In this document: piece after piece, positions 44,392 to 54,472 of the stretch
How the letters are laid out: each line of letters begins with the position of its first letter
How positions within the stretch are numbered: the first letter of the stretch is position 1
DNA from: Parvibaculum lavamentivorans DS-1
Lineage (GTDB): Bacteria > Pseudomonadota > Alphaproteobacteria > Parvibaculales > Parvibaculaceae
NCBI RefSeq assembly: GCF_000017565.1
Contig: NC_009719.1
Location: 3,021,001 to 3,085,000, forward strand
Direction: 5' to 3'
DNA length: 64,000 nucleotides
Notes under the pieces: model-generated
What the model saw: only the letters and a program-made list of their open reading frames with translations
Databases searched by the model: none
What the model was told of the DNA's origin: nothing
Program-made: the position numbers and the translations under genes

Positions 44392-46806
44392 TTAACGAAC
44401 CGTAGTCGACGCGCGCCCATCTTCCGCTTCGACAACAGGTGCCATCCTCACGGAGCCAGGTGGTGCGACCGGGGCGGGTGCATTCGCGGCGGGTGTGGTC
44501 ATGGCTGGCGCTGCGGAAGGAGGCGCGAGGGGAACATTGGTCAGGCGTGGTGTGGGCGCCGGAGTCGAGATCGGTGCGCCGGTATGACGACGCAAGTCCT
44601 CGTCGATACGGACGGGTTCGACATCGCCGCTCAGGCGGCTGCGGTAAACTTCCATGTTCTCGATGACACGTTGCACGTAGTTGCGTGTCTCGGAGAAGGG
44701 AATGCTCTCGATCCAGTCGATGGGATCAACAGCGGTCGAGCGCGGGTCGCCATATTGGGTGACCCATTGGCGTACACGAGAGGAGCCGGCGTTGTAGGCG
44801 GCAATGCTCATGATGTAGGAGCCACCGAACTCGTTCTCTACAAGATCGCCGAGATGGGCGGCGCCAAGGGTGGCGTTGTAGACGGGATCGGTAAGCTTGG
44901 CCGGAGAATAGGGAAGGCCGACCTGCTTTGCCACCATGCGTGCCGTCGTCGGCATAAGCTGCATGATGCCGCGAGCACCCGCCGGGCTCAGCGCCTGAGG
45001 ATCGAACTCGCTTTCCTGACGCGAAAGACCATAAACCAGCGCCTTTTCGACGGGCGGCCCCCTGTGTGTCCATTGCGGCATTGCAGCCGTCGGGTAGGCA
45101 TAGCCAGGCAATACAATGTTGCGGAGCGATGTGGCCTTTGCCATGCGGAGCGAGAGTTTCTGATCGCCGGACTTCAGGGCCATTTCGGACAGGGCGGCCA
45201 GTTCCTCGGGATCATCGATGATGTCTGCGAGATGCAACATGAAGACCCAGCGCTGCTGTTGCCGATCGAGATCCTGCAGGATGTTCGCAACATGGACCAG
45301 CTCGCGTTTTGCAAAGCGCGTTTTGGCATCGGCGGAATGTGCCGGGTCGTTCGGTAGGCGAAGCTTGCCGTCGCCGCCCGTGGAGCCGAGAGCGGCCGTG
45401 GCGAGCTGCCCATAGAAGGTGGTGGGATAAGCGGCTGCGGCACGGTAGTAGGCGGTTGCTTCATCTTTACGTCCCGCAGCAGATGCGGCCCGGCCGGACC
45501 AATACTCGGCGCGTGATTTGCTGATCGGCGTGGACACGCCCGCGCCCAGCTTTTTGAAGTGAGCAAGTGCGGTGTCCGCCTTGTTCAGATATTGAAGCGC
45601 GAGCCAGCCGGCCATGAATTCCGCTTCCGCGAAACCCACGCCTTCGGTAAGACCGCTGCCTGCGGAAATCTTGTAAGCCTCGGCATAGAGGCCATCCGAC
45701 ATGGCCTTGCGGGCGAGAATTTTGCGCTCGACCCACCAGCTGTCGGGCCGGACCATCTTGTGAGGTTCGGTCGGTGCGGTAAGGAGCAGCGGCAAGGCCG
45801 TATGGTCGTTACCCCTGCGGCGTTCATACCGAACCTGATCATACAGAAGGCCGGGATCGGCGCGGAGTGCGGGGGGAACCTGAGAAAGGGCCGCTTGAGC
45901 CTTGCTCGAGCCGGAAATGAGCTGGATGCGAGCATCGGCAAGTGCGCGCACTTCGGCTCCCATCAACGCAGCCGTCGTTTGCGCGTCGCCTGTCCGCTGC
46001 TCCCACAAGAGACGTGCAAGCCTTGATTGCTGCGCGTCTGCCGTCAGATATTTCCCGAAAGATTTGAGTATTTCCTGTTGGCGGCGAGTGGAAAAATCAT
46101 TCTCGATCCATGCTTTGCGAATCCATTCAGCGCCCTCTTTTTCGCGGCCAGCCTCGACCAGGGTTTTGCCATAGCGGATGCGTCCCTCGCCGGTTTGGGG
46201 AGGATTGGCGCTAAACCAGGCAATTACATCGTCGGCGGACATGGGATAAGAGAGGAGTGCTGTTTCGGCCCGAAGAGCCAGCACATGACGGCGCGGCCAG
46301 TCGTGGTTTTGCTCTCGAAAGGCGACCAGTTCTGCAAAAGTGGCATTACTGCTATCGGCGATGAGCCGCGTCCAGGTGACGAGTTTGATCGCAGCCGGAT
46401 CGGAGACCCCGGCCATATGCCGGCTGGCGGCGCTCCAGTTGCCTCGGTCCGCTTCAGACAGGGCGTTGCGTAGCGCCGCGAGTTCAGCGGCGCCCAGGCG
46501 GGATAGGGTGTTGCCGGGAGTTGCGGCTGCGGTGGGAGCGCTAGATACCACCGAGAGGCGTGCGGGCGGATCGCCTGCGTCGGGCCGGGGTATGGGCAAG
46601 GTGGAAGCGCCGGCTTCAGCGCATAAGGCGAAGCTCGCCGCCACGAGGGCAGCCAGAACGGGGAAATAACTCAACCGGGACGAATAGCCCACCTGCAAAA
46701 CCCGAAAAATCCGAAGTTCCCGATCCGCCCGAGGCTTCTCCTGATGAAGGGCCTCCGGATCGCCGCTACCGCACCGGACAGCCCGATGCGAAAGACCTCG
46801 CAGCAT
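44392..46806 (-). CDS. slt: Soluble lytic murein transglycosylase
   Basis: An approximately 804-residue periplasmic enzyme that cleaves peptidoglycan with 1,6-anhydro-MurNAc formation. After a hydrophobic export segment (LSYFPVLAALVAASFALCA, near residue 45) comes a long alpha-superhelical U-domain, then the SLT domain: LVYGLSRQESEFDPQALSPA with the catalytic Glu, GIMQLMPTTARMVAKQVG and SIAAYNAGSSRVRQWV. The C-terminal tail is Pro/Ala-rich. The N-terminus before the hydrophobic segment is unusually long, so a downstream start is possible; the ATG at 46806 has GGAGA upstream. It is divergent from dapA. Confidence 0.92.
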   Translation of the reverse strand: MLRGLSHRAVRCGSGDPEALHQEKPRADRELRIFRVLQVGYSSRLSYFPVLAALVAASFALCAEAGASTLPIPRPDAGDPPARLSVVSSAPTAAATPGNTLSRLGAAELAALRNALSEADRGNWSAASRHMAGVSDPAAIKLVTWTRLIADSSNATFAELVAFREQNHDWPRRHVLALRAETALLSYPMSADDVIAWFSANPPQTGEGRIRYGKTLVEAGREKEGAEWIRKAWIENDFSTRRQQEILKSFGKYLTADAQQSRLARLLWEQRTGDAQTTAALMGAEVRALADARIQLISGSSKAQAALSQVPPALRADPGLLYDQVRYERRRGNDHTALPLLLTAPTEPHKMVRPDSWWVERKILARKAMSDGLYAEAYKISAGSGLTEGVGFAEAEFMAGWLALQYLNKADTALAHFKKLGAGVSTPISKSRAEYWSGRAASAAGRKDEATAYYRAAAAYPTTFYGQLATAALGSTGGDGKLRLPNDPAHSADAKTRFAKRELVHVANILQDLDRQQQRWVFMLHLADIIDDPEELAALSEMALKSGDQKLSLRMAKATSLRNIVLPGYAYPTAAMPQWTHRGPPVEKALVYGLSRQESEFDPQALSPAGARGIMQLMPTTARMVAKQVGLPYSPAKLTDPVYNATLGAAHLGDLVENEFGGSYIMSIAAYNAGSSRVRQWVTQYGDPRSTAVDPIDWIESIPFSETRNYVQRVIENMEVYRSRLSGDVEPVRIDEDLRRHTGAPISTPAPTPRLTNVPLAPPSAAPAMTTPAANAPAPVAPPGSVRMAPVVEAEDGRASTTVR

Positions 46807-46884
46807 CGGATTCTCCACTATCGAGACTACCTATGTGCTAACAGGCGTCGCAATAGGCCGCAAGCGGGACCAAGGGCAGTTTTC

Positions 46885-46913
46885 TTGCTGGCGTCGCTAC
46901 TTATGGTTATCTT
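46885..46913 (+). promoter_or_regulatory. Candidate sigma-70 promoter for dapA
   Basis: TTGCTG (46885-46890), 17-base spacer, TATCTT (46908-46913), about 65 bases before the dapA start in the divergent gap with slt. Judged by eye only. Confidence 0.45.
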
Positions 46914-46977
46914 GCGCGCCTTCGGAACCACCCGATTGAAATTCGCCCGCCGCAAGCGGGGCAACGGAGCCTAAGTC

Positions 46978-47853
46978 ATGTTCAAGGGATCGTATGTCGC
47001 GCTCATAACGCCGTTCAAGAACGGCGCGGTGGATGAGGCTGCATTCGTGAAACTTGTGGAATGGCAGATCGAGCAGGGCACCCACGGGCTCGTCCCGTGC
47101 GGGACGACCGGCGAGTCGCCCACACTCAGCCATGACGAGCACAAGCGCGTCGTCGAATTGTGCGTCAAGACCGCGAAGGGGCGGGTGCCGGTCATTGCCG
47201 GGGCAGGCTCCAACAATACGGTGGAAGCGATCGAACTGACCCGGTTTGCCAAGAAGGTCGGGGCGGACGCCGTTCTGAGCGTGACCGGTTACTACAACAA
47301 GCCGTCCCAGGAAGGCATTTTTGCCCACTTCAAGGCAGTGAATGATGCGGTCGATATTCCCATCATTCTTTACAATATCCCCGGGCGTACCATCGTTGAT
47401 ATCACGCTCGAGACCATGACGCGGCTTTTCGAGTTGAAGAACGTGGTCGGGGTGAAGGACGCGACGGCCAATCTGGCGCGGGTCAGCCTGCAGCGGCAGG
47501 AAATGGGGGCGGAGTTCTGCCAGTTGTCGGGTGAAGACGCGACGGCGCTTGGCTTCAACGCACATGGTGGCGTGGGCTGCATTTCGGTGACGGCCAATGT
47601 TGCGCCGGCGCTCTGCTCGGCGTTTCAGGAAGCGACGCTCGACGGGGACTACAGGAAGGCGCTGGAAATCCAGGACCGGCTGATGCCGCTTCACAACGCG
47701 CTGTTCGTGGACCCGAATCCGGCGCCCGTAAAGTATGCGGCAAACCTGCTGGGGCTCTGCGCCAACGAATTGAGGCTGCCACTCGTCCCGGCAAGTGCCG
47801 CGGCTGAGCAGAAGGTTCTGGGCGCCATGCGCAGTGCCGGGCTTCTCAACTGA
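46978..47853 (+). CDS. dapA: 4-hydroxy-tetrahydrodipicolinate synthase
   Basis: A 291-residue class I aldolase that condenses pyruvate and aspartate semialdehyde in lysine/diaminopimelate synthesis. Key parts: [39 protein letters not shown], the tyrosine in [29 protein letters not shown], and the Schiff-base lysine in [14 protein letters not shown]. The start at 46978 is conserved. It leads into smpB with 26 bases between. Its neighbour slt on the other strand links it to cell-wall genes. Confidence 0.96.
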   Translation: MFKGSYVALITPFKNGAVDEAAFVKLVEWQIEQGTHGLVPCGTTGESPTLSHDEHKRVVELCVKTAKGRVPVIAGAGSNNTVEAIELTRFAKKVGADAVLSVTGYYNKPSQEGIFAHFKAVNDAVDIPIILYNIPGRTIVDITLETMTRLFELKNVVGVKDATANLARVSLQRQEMGAEFCQLSGEDATALGFNAHGGVGCISVTANVAPALCSAFQEATLDGDYRKALEIQDRLMPLHNALFVDPNPAPVKYAANLLGLCANELRLPLVPASAAAEQKVLGAMRSAGLLN

Positions 47854-47879
47854 TGCGCCGGAAGGGAAATTGAGGAGCT

Positions 47880-48377
47880 ATGTCCTCCAAGAGCGGCGGC
47901 GCCAAGAAGAAGGCCGGAGACGGCCGGAAAATCATCGCGGATAACCGCAAGGCGCGCTTCAACTACAGCATCGGCGAGACGTTCGAAGCCGGGATCGAGC
48001 TCAAGGGAAGCGAGGTCAAATCGCTTCGGACCGGACAGGGAAGCCTCAATGAGGCTTATGCCCAGGTGACGCGCACGGGCGAAGTAATGCTCGTCAACGC
48101 CTATATCCCGATTTACCTGCAGGCGAACCAGTTCAACCACGAGACCCGCCGGCCCCGAAAGTTGCTGCTGCACAAACGGGAAATCGAGAAGCTGGCCGCG
48201 GCGGTGCAGCGGCAGGGCATGACCGTCGTGCCGCTGCGGATGTATTTCACCGACAAGGGGCGCGTGAAGGTCGAGATCGGTCTTGCGCAGGGCAAGAAGC
48301 TTGCGGACAAGCGCGAAACGCTGAAAGAGCGGAGCTGGGAGCGCGACAAGGCACGGCTGATGCGGGAGAAGGGCTAG
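47880..48377 (+). CDS. smpB: SsrA-binding protein SmpB
   Basis: A 165-residue tmRNA partner that rescues stalled ribosomes. Family landmarks: [76 protein letters not shown] and a basic tail [14 protein letters not shown]-like. It has a short lysine-rich N-terminal extension. The stop TAG shares CTAG with the stop of the convergent uracil-DNA glycosylase gene. No tmRNA gene was recognised in this window. Confidence 0.96.
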   Translation: MSSKSGGAKKKAGDGRKIIADNRKARFNYSIGETFEAGIELKGSEVKSLRTGQGSLNEAYAQVTRTGEVMLVNAYIPIYLQANQFNHETRRPRKLLLHKREIEKLAAAVQRQGMTVVPLRMYFTDKGRVKVEIGLAQGKKLADKRETLKERSWERDKARLMREKG

Positions 48378-49054
48378 CGGCCCTTGCCGTCGAGATAGGC
48401 CCTGACATCGCTGAAGACGCTCCGAAACATATCCGGTGTGAGACGCCGCGTATTCGTGTTGTATCGAGAGCAATGATAGCTGTCGAAAAGCCTTAAACCC
48501 TGCCCGAGATCGTGTTGCGCGCCGTGGCCGAATGGTGCGGATGAGCGTTTCAACTCCCGCGCCGAGAGCACCGCGTCGTGGGCGATGCGTCCGAGGGCCA
48601 GAACGGCCTGAAGGTCCGGCAGGGCCTCAATGCGGGCAGACAGGAACCGAAGACAGGTTTTGGCCTCGGCGGGCGTCGGCTTGTTTTGCGGCGGCACGCA
48701 CCGCACGGCATTGGTAATCATCGCGCCGACCAGCTCGAGCCCGTCATCGGGGCGGGCGTCGTAGGTGCCGCGCGCGAAGCCGAATTCGAGCAGCGTGGCG
48801 TAGAGGAGATCGCCCGCATAGTCGCCCGTGAAAGGCCGGCCGGTACGGTTCGCTCCCTGAACGCCCGGCGCCAGGCCGACAATCAGCAGGCGAGCATTGC
48901 CGGTGCCGAAGGATGGGACAGGCGCGTTGAACCAGTCCGGGTGCGCCCTGTCATTGTCTTGCCGATAGGCAACGAGACGCGGGCAGAGCGGGCAGTCGAG
49001 CGGCGCTTCAGGGATGGTCGCCGACAGACCTGAGGAGGGGGCCAAGGAGCTCAC
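48374..49054 (-). CDS. Uracil-DNA glycosylase, family 5 (UdgB-like)
   Basis: A 226-residue Fe-S glycosylase that removes uracil and some other deaminated bases from DNA. Motif [21 protein letters not shown] followed by TGDYAG; motif [20 protein letters not shown]. Cluster cysteines are in CPLCPRL near the N-terminus and in NAVRCVPP and AKTCLRFL. The family-5 pattern GLAP with GNRTG is clear; the canonical HPS motif reads HCS. It is convergent with smpB, sharing CTAG, and its start lies 3 bases before the NYN gene's stop. Confidence 0.9.
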   Translation of the reverse strand: MSSLAPSSGLSATIPEAPLDCPLCPRLVAYRQDNDRAHPDWFNAPVPSFGTGNARLLIVGLAPGVQGANRTGRPFTGDYAGDLLYATLLEFGFARGTYDARPDDGLELVGAMITNAVRCVPPQNKPTPAEAKTCLRFLSARIEALPDLQAVLALGRIAHDAVLSARELKRSSAPFGHGAQHDLGQGLRLFDSYHCSRYNTNTRRLTPDMFRSVFSDVRAYLDGKGR

Positions 49055-49056
49055 GA

Positions 49057-49677
49057 TCAGGCGCGCGCCGGGCGTTCGATCTCGTCGTCTTCTTCGTCGT
49101 CATACTCGAAATCATCATCGTTGCGGAGCGGTGCGGCCGGACGGTCGGAGTGGCTGCGGCCGATGGCATCGCGCATGGATTCAAGTTCGACGTATTGATC
49201 CGCCTGGCGGCGAAGCTCGTCCGCGATCATGGGAGGCTGGCTGCGCATCGTCGAGACGACCGTGACGCGCTTGCCCTTGCGCTGGACGGCATCAACCAGG
49301 CGCCGGAAGTCGCCGTCACCGGAGAAGAGGACGAGGTGGTCGAGCTTGTCCGCTATTTCGAGCGCATCGATCGCCAGTTCGATATCCATGTTGCCTTTGA
49401 TTCGGCGGCGGCCGGTGGCGTCGGTGAATTCCTTGGCGGGCTTGGTAACAACCGCATAGCCATTGTAATCGAGCCAGTCGATCAACGGGCGAAGGGGAGA
49501 ATATTCCTGATCCTCAAGGAGGGCTGTGTAGTAGAAAGCCCGGACGAGGACGCCTTTCGAGCGAAAGTGATCCAGAAGGCGCTTGTAATCGATATCGAAG
49601 CCGAGGCCCCGGGCGGCGGAGTAGAGATTGGCGCCATCGATGAAGAGAGCAATGCGTTCGTTCGGATAAAAAATCAC
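49057..49677 (-). CDS. NYN-domain RNase-like protein (LabA/DUF88)
   Basis: A 206-residue NYN/PIN-like domain protein. RIALFIDGANLYSAARGLGF carries the first acidic site, KGNMDIELAIDALEIADKLD the next and DHLVLFSGDGDFRRLVDAVQ the third, matching the metal-binding set of LabA-type nucleases. The tail is strongly acidic (RNDDDFEYDDEEDDEIERPA). The start is GTG at 49677 with GGAG 8 bases upstream; longer frames on this strand cross another gene. The role is unknown; NYN proteins act on RNA. It is divergent from folK. Confidence 0.85.
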   Translation of the reverse strand: MIFYPNERIALFIDGANLYSAARGLGFDIDYKRLLDHFRSKGVLVRAFYYTALLEDQEYSPLRPLIDWLDYNGYAVVTKPAKEFTDATGRRRIKGNMDIELAIDALEIADKLDHLVLFSGDGDFRRLVDAVQRKGKRVTVVSTMRSQPPMIADELRRQADQYVELESMRDAIGRSHSDRPAAPLRNDDDFEYDDEEDDEIERPARA

Positions 49678-49691
49678 TGAAAACTCCTGTA

Positions 49692-49719
49692 ATAGAATGA
49701 TTATGCTAAGAAATTCTAT
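49692..49719. promoter_or_regulatory. Inverted repeat in the NYN-folK divergent gap
   Basis: ATAGAAT at 49692-49698 and its complement ATTCTAT at 49713-49719 are separated by 14 bases of AT-rich sequence. This lies just upstream of the NYN start. It may be an operator or part of promoter structure; evidence is weak. Confidence 0.25.
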
Positions 49720-49813
49720 GCTGAATGCCGTAATGGGCCGACAAGCACCATGAGAGTTACGACCGGGGCGCGTAAACCGCAAGTAATGCAGTGGCGCATG
49801 AAGGGAAGCATTT

Positions 49814-50377
49814 ATGATGTCTGATATCAGGCCACATATTCCCGGCATTCTTGTGGCACTGGGCGGCAACCTGGCCACCGTGCATGGCAGCCCCGTGAAG
49901 ACGCTGGAGGCTGCGCTGGCAGTGATGCCCGGGTTCGGCATTCGCGTCGTGAAATGTGCGCATCTATACAAGACGCCGGCGCTTTCCTCTTATGTACAGC
50001 CTGATTACGTTAATTCTGTCGTCTCCATCGAGACGGCCCTGCCGCCCGCGGATCTTCTCAATATCCTGCACCGGATCGAAGCTATCTTCGGCCGGGTGCG
50101 GCGGGAGCGATGGGCGTCCCGGCCCCTCGATCTCGATCTGCTGGACTACCGGGGAATGATTATGCCGGCTGCGGGACCCCGTGGCGCCGATGCGGGAGCG
50201 GGAAAATTGCCGCTTGCGCTGCCGCATCCGGGAATCGCGCTGCGAGGCTTCGTGCTTCTGCCGCTCCGCGATGTGGCGCCTGAATGGCGGCACCCGGTAA
50301 CGGGAGAAAGTGTCGACCGCTTGATTGCCGCATTGGGGCCCGGTGGTCTGGCCGGAATTGAGCGGACGGGTAGTTGA
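49814..50377 (+). CDS. folK: 6-hydroxymethyl-7,8-dihydropterin pyrophosphokinase
   Basis: A 187-residue (or 186 from the next Met) HPPK that pyrophosphorylates hydroxymethyl-dihydropterin in folate synthesis. Landmarks: ILVALGGNLATVHGSPVKTL, LYKTPALSSYVQPDYVNSVV, the catalytic segment RRERWASRPLDLDLLDYRG, and LPHPGIALRGFVLLPLRDVA. Its position before rpoZ is standard in alphaproteobacteria. It is divergent from the NYN-domain gene. Confidence 0.93.
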   Translation: MMSDIRPHIPGILVALGGNLATVHGSPVKTLEAALAVMPGFGIRVVKCAHLYKTPALSSYVQPDYVNSVVSIETALPPADLLNILHRIEAIFGRVRRERWASRPLDLDLLDYRGMIMPAAGPRGADAGAGKLPLALPHPGIALRGFVLLPLRDVAPEWRHPVTGESVDRLIAALGPGGLAGIERTGS

Positions 50378-50413
50378 ATTGTCGCAGATACGCTCGTAAG
50401 AGCCTGTTACTGC

Positions 50414-50442
50414 TTGCTTTCTGGTGATCCAGCCCCTACATA
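50414..50442 (+). promoter_or_regulatory. Candidate sigma-70 promoter for rpoZ
   Basis: TTGCTT (50414-50419), 17-base spacer, TACATA (50437-50442), 38 bases before the rpoZ start. Spacing is ideal; read by eye. Confidence 0.5.
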
Positions 50443-50480
50443 CAGGGCCAATCAGGATCCTGCCATACTGGAGTTTTGCA

Positions 50481-50906
50481 ATGGCCCGAGTGACCGTGGA
50501 AGATTGCGTCGACAAGGTGCCGAACCGCTTTGAGCTCGTTCTGCTCGCGGGGCACCGGGCGCGCGCCATGTCGGCGGGTGCCGAACTCACTGTCGATCGC
50601 GACAATGACAAGAACCCGGTCGTTGCGCTGCGCGAAATTGCCGACCGGACCATCATGCCGGAAGATCTCCGCGAAGAGCTGATCGGCAGCATGCAGAGCC
50701 GCGTCGAGACCGAAGAGCCGGAAGTCGAGCAGATGCAGCTTCTGATGTCGGGCGAAGCGGCCGGCGAAGTGAAAGATACGTTCGGTGCGGCCGAAGGCGG
50801 TGGCGAGCGGATGAGCGAGGAAGACCTGCTGCGGGCCATTCAGAGCCAGATCGACTCGCCGCAGCAGAAGTCCGCCGATGCCGACGATATGGACGGGGAA
50901 GACTGA
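50481..50906 (+). CDS. rpoZ: DNA-directed RNA polymerase omega subunit
   Basis: A 141-residue omega subunit: [40 protein letters not shown] and [14 protein letters not shown] are the conserved core that supports beta-prime assembly. The long acidic C-terminal extension (ending DADDMDGED) is normal in alphaproteobacteria. It is followed by an intrinsic terminator and then the rsh gene. Confidence 0.95.
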
Positions 50907-50954
50907 GAACGAGCGGAACGGGCTTTCGGCCCAACGCAGACGTCAATCGGTTTG

Positions 50955-50995
50955 AGCGCCGCCCGGCCGGAAGGTGAGGGGCGGCGCTTTTTGTT
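50955..50995 (+). terminator. Intrinsic terminator after rpoZ
   Basis: A 10-bp perfect stem (AGCGCCGCCC / GGGCGGCGCT, 50955-50964 and 50979-50988) with a 14-base loop, then TTTTGTTTG. It separates rpoZ from rsh. Confidence 0.85.
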
Positions 50996-51053
50996 TGAGG
51001 CGTGGAACGAGCGTTAGGAAGTTCGCAAGAGAGGCCGCAGGAGACTAACAGGC

Positions 51054-53213
51054 ATGTTACGTCAGTATGAGCTCGTAGATCGCGTGCTCGGCTACGATCC
51101 GAAGGCGGACGAAGCCCTGATAAACCGTGCCTATGTCTATGCCATGAAACAGCATGGCAGCCAGAAGCGCGCCAGCGGCGATCCCTATTTCTCTCACCCG
51201 ATCGAAGTGGCCGGCATTCTGACCGACCTCAAGCTCGACACCGCGACGATCGTCACGGCGTTGCTGCACGACACCATCGAAGATACCGGGTCGACGATGG
51301 AGGAGCTGACCAAGCTTTTCGGCGCGCAGGTGGCAGGGCTTGTCGACGGCGTGACGAAGCTCACGCGTCTCGAACTCACCTCGGAACGGTCGAAGCAAGC
51401 GGAAAACTTTCGGAAGTTCCTGCTGGCCATGTCGAACGATATTCGCGTTCTGCTCGTGAAGCTCGCCGACCGCCTGCATAACATGCGGACCCTCCACTTC
51501 ATTTCTTCGGCCGACAAGCGGCAGCGCATCGCGCTTGAGACGATGGAAATCTATGCCCCCCTCGCGGGCCGCATGGGTATCCAGGAAGTGCGTGAGGAAC
51601 TGGAAGACCTTGCGTTCAAGGAGCTGAACCCGGAAGCGCGCGAGACATTGCTGAAGCGGCTGAATGAGTTCCGTGAGGCGAGCGGGGATACGGTCAAGCT
51701 TATTGCCGACGAGATCAAGGCAAAGCTCAACGAGGAGGGGCTTTCCTGCGAGGTAATCGGGCGCGAGAAGCGGCCCTACTCGATGTGGCGCAAGATGGAG
51801 CGCCGCGCGATTTCGCTCGAACAACTTTCGGATATTTTTGGTTTCCGGGTCGTGGTCGACGAGGTGCCGGATTGCTACCGCGCCGTCGGCATTCTTCACA
51901 CCAACTGGCCGATGGTGCCCGGAAGATTCAAGGACTACATCTCGACACCCAAGGCGAACGGTTACCGCTCCGTGCATACGACGATGATCGGGCCGCAGAA
52001 GAAGCGCGCCGAAGTGCAGATACGCACGCGGAAAATGCATGAAGTGGCCGAATATGGCATTGCCGCGCACTGGCTCTACAAGGAGGCGCCAGCCGGCGGC
52101 GAGGACGACGAGACATCCGGTGATTTCGCAGGAACATTCCGCTGGTTGCGGCAGCTTATCGAGATGTTGGAGCATGGCGGGACGCCGGAAGAGTTTCTGG
52201 AACACACCAAGCTCCAGATGTTCTCGGACCAGGTCTTTTGTTTCACGCCCAATGGACTTCTAATTACGCTGCCGCGCGGCGCGACGCCTATCGACTTTGC
52301 GTATGCGGTCCATACTGAAGTTGGCGACACCTGTGTCGGCTGCAAGATAAACGGGCGTCACATGCCGCTTCGCACGCATCTCGAGAATGGCGACGAAGTC
52401 GAAATCATTCGCTCGCAGGCACAACGTCCGGCTCCTGCATGGGAAGCGTTCGTTGCGACCGGGAAGGCGCGTTCAGCCATCCGCCGATCCATCCGCGCGA
52501 CGAAGCAGGCGGAATTCAGCCGGCTCGGCAGGCAAATTCTGAAGAGCGCTTTCGAGCAAGCGGGCAAGGAAGCGACCGACACTCTGCTGGAGCGCGCGAT
52601 CGGACCGCTTCGGAAGAGCGATCTCAATGAACTTCTTGCTTCGGTCGGCGACGGAACATTAAGCGCGCCTCAGGTCTTGCAGGTTGTCTATCCGACCGAG
52701 CCGACGCCGAAGGATGGCCGGAAGCGCGGGGCGAAGATGAATGGCAAGGACGAGCGCGGTGGCTCCGTTCGTGTTACCGGCCGCGCGGCGGGGCTTGTGA
52801 CCCGTTTTGCACCGGACATGTTTCCGCTGCCGGGCGAGCGGATTGTCGGCATCATGATGCCGGGCGAAGGCATAACGATCTATCCGATCGATACTCCCGC
52901 GCTTGAAGAATTTGATGGCGAGCCGCTGCGCTGGATCGATGCAACATGGGACATCGACCCCGATCATCCACAGACATTCCCGGCGCGGTTGCGCGTTACA
53001 GCCCGAAACGAAGTCGGATCGCTGGCTAACATCTCCACGCTTATCGCCGATTATGGCAGCAACATCGCCAACCTTTCGCTGACGCAACGCGACACGGATT
53101 TCTACGATATCCAGATCGATCTGGAGGTCCGCGACCTTAAACATTTGACGCGCGTCATGTCGGCTTTGAACGGTTTGTCTTGCGTCAACAGTGTTGTCCG
53201 TCCGCGCCGCTGA
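51054..53213 (+). CDS. Bifunctional (p)ppGpp synthetase/hydrolase (Rsh)
   Basis: A 719-residue RelA/SpoT homologue and the likely sole stringent-response enzyme. The hydrolase HD domain has [16 protein letters not shown] and the HDxxED motif [16 protein letters not shown]. The synthetase domain has [20 protein letters not shown], with RFKD as in bifunctional enzymes. Then come TGS ([20 protein letters not shown]), a helical region and a C-terminal ACT domain ([20 protein letters not shown]). The HD motif is intact, so both activities are expected. The start at 51054 is conserved; it follows the rpoZ terminator. Confidence 0.96.
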   Translation: MLRQYELVDRVLGYDPKADEALINRAYVYAMKQHGSQKRASGDPYFSHPIEVAGILTDLKLDTATIVTALLHDTIEDTGSTMEELTKLFGAQVAGLVDGVTKLTRLELTSERSKQAENFRKFLLAMSNDIRVLLVKLADRLHNMRTLHFISSADKRQRIALETMEIYAPLAGRMGIQEVREELEDLAFKELNPEARETLLKRLNEFREASGDTVKLIADEIKAKLNEEGLSCEVIGREKRPYSMWRKMERRAISLEQLSDIFGFRVVVDEVPDCYRAVGILHTNWPMVPGRFKDYISTPKANGYRSVHTTMIGPQKKRAEVQIRTRKMHEVAEYGIAAHWLYKEAPAGGEDDETSGDFAGTFRWLRQLIEMLEHGGTPEEFLEHTKLQMFSDQVFCFTPNGLLITLPRGATPIDFAYAVHTEVGDTCVGCKINGRHMPLRTHLENGDEVEIIRSQAQRPAPAWEAFVATGKARSAIRRSIRATKQAEFSRLGRQILKSAFEQAGKEATDTLLERAIGPLRKSDLNELLASVGDGTLSAPQVLQVVYPTEPTPKDGRKRGAKMNGKDERGGSVRVTGRAAGLVTRFAPDMFPLPGERIVGIMMPGEGITIYPIDTPALEEFDGEPLRWIDATWDIDPDHPQTFPARLRVTARNEVGSLANISTLIADYGSNIANLSLTQRDTDFYDIQIDLEVRDLKHLTRVMSALNGLSCVNSVVRPRR

Positions 53214-53248
53214 CGGCGTTCCTTTCCCCCAAGACAAGAGCGATAAAA

Positions 53249-53833
53249 ATGGATCAAGAAAAGGTTCTCAAGGAATTCGAGAAGGCCGGAGCGTTGCTGA
53301 GAGGGCACTTCATCCTGTCGTCCGGGCTTCACAGCCCGGTTTTCCTGCAGAAAGCCCTGGTTTTCATGAATCCGCAAAGGACTGGACGGCTCTGCAAGGC
53401 GCTGGCGGAAAAAATCCGGCAGGAAGTCAAAGGGCCGATCGATGCCATCGTTTCGCCCGCAGTTGGCGGCATTATCCCCGGCTACGAGACCGCGCGCTAT
53501 ATGAAGGTGCCGGCGATGTATGTCGAGCGGGAGCAGGGCGAATTCGTTCTGCGGCGCGGATTTCCCCTGACGAAGGGAATGCGGGTTGTGATGGTGGAAG
53601 ACATTGTGACGACGGGACTTTCCTCGCGCGAGTGCATTGAGGCGATCGGGAAAACAGGAGCAAAAGTAGTGGCGGCCGCTTGTCTGATCGACAGGTCGGG
53701 CGGCAAGGCAAAGGTCGGTACGAAGCTCATCTCGCTCGCGCGGATCGCCATTCCAGCTTATGCGCCGGACAAGTTGCCCAAGGAACTTGCGGCGCTTCCG
53801 GCGGAAAAGCCGGGCAGCCGACACATCGCGTGA
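53249..53833 (+). CDS. pyrE: Orotate phosphoribosyltransferase
   Basis: A 194-residue OPRT that joins orotate and PRPP to form OMP. It starts [20 protein letters not shown] and contains [19 protein letters not shown], the orotate loop, and the PRPP motif [18 protein letters not shown]. The ATG at 53249 is preferred over a longer frame overlapping rsh. Its distance from pyrB and the PyrC' gene shows that pyrimidine genes are scattered here. The DUF2062 gene follows closely. Confidence 0.94.
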   Translation: MDQEKVLKEFEKAGALLRGHFILSSGLHSPVFLQKALVFMNPQRTGRLCKALAEKIRQEVKGPIDAIVSPAVGGIIPGYETARYMKVPAMYVEREQGEFVLRRGFPLTKGMRVVMVEDIVTTGLSSRECIEAIGKTGAKVVAAACLIDRSGGKAKVGTKLISLARIAIPAYAPDKLPKELAALPAEKPGSRHIA

Positions 53834-53845
53834 GGAGCGCCTTAT

Positions 53846-54472
53846 TTGTTTCGCCGTAGAGTTGAGCTTCACCCGATTCAGAAAATCCGGGAGATTTTCT
53901 GGCCGCGCTCCGGATGGAAGCGCACGCTGCAATATGGGTGGCGGCGCGTCTGGCGGCTTTCGGGCACGCCGCATGCCATAGCGCTCGGCGTCGCGGCGGG
54001 AGCCTTTTCCTCCTGCACACCTTTTCTCGGGTTTCATATTCTGCTGGCGATGCTGGTCGCATGGGTTTTACGCGGCAATTTGATTGCCTCGGCGATTGGG
54101 ACGTTTGTCGGGAACCCACTGACTTTTCCTGCAATCTGGTTCGTGGTCTATGAGGCTGGCCACTTCATCATAGGGTCACCCACCCCTGCGGACCCGGACA
54201 TTGCGGAGACACTGCAAAGCGAACGCGCCTTCGACATGATATTGCCGCTGTTGGTGCCGCTGACCGTGGGATCGATCCCGGTGGGTATCATGCTCGGCGG
54301 CGTTTCCTACATCGTGGTTCGGAGCGGCGTTGAGGCCTATCAGGGGCAGCGGCGAAAAATGCTCACCGAAAGGGTGTTGCTGAGGCAGGCCGTCAGCAGA
54401 GAGCCCGGCGTCTCATCCGAGAGCGACAGCGCGGCAAATGACCCATGGTTGAACGGGGGAGACACAAGGTGA
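53846..54472 (+). CDS. DUF2062 membrane protein
   Basis: A 208-residue membrane protein with three hydrophobic segments. The DUF2062 core is [20 protein letters not shown] followed by [20 protein letters not shown], with [20 protein letters not shown]; the GNP(L/W)T motif is typical. Function is not known. The start is TTG at 53846, with GAGGAG about 9 bases upstream. It lies between pyrE and pdxJ and overlaps the pdxJ start by GTGA. Confidence 0.85.
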   Translation: MFRRRVELHPIQKIREIFWPRSGWKRTLQYGWRRVWRLSGTPHAIALGVAAGAFSSCTPFLGFHILLAMLVAWVLRGNLIASAIGTFVGNPLTFPAIWFVVYEAGHFIIGSPTPADPDIAETLQSERAFDMILPLLVPLTVGSIPVGIMLGGVSYIVVRSGVEAYQGQRRKMLTERVLLRQAVSREPGVSSESDSAANDPWLNGGDTR

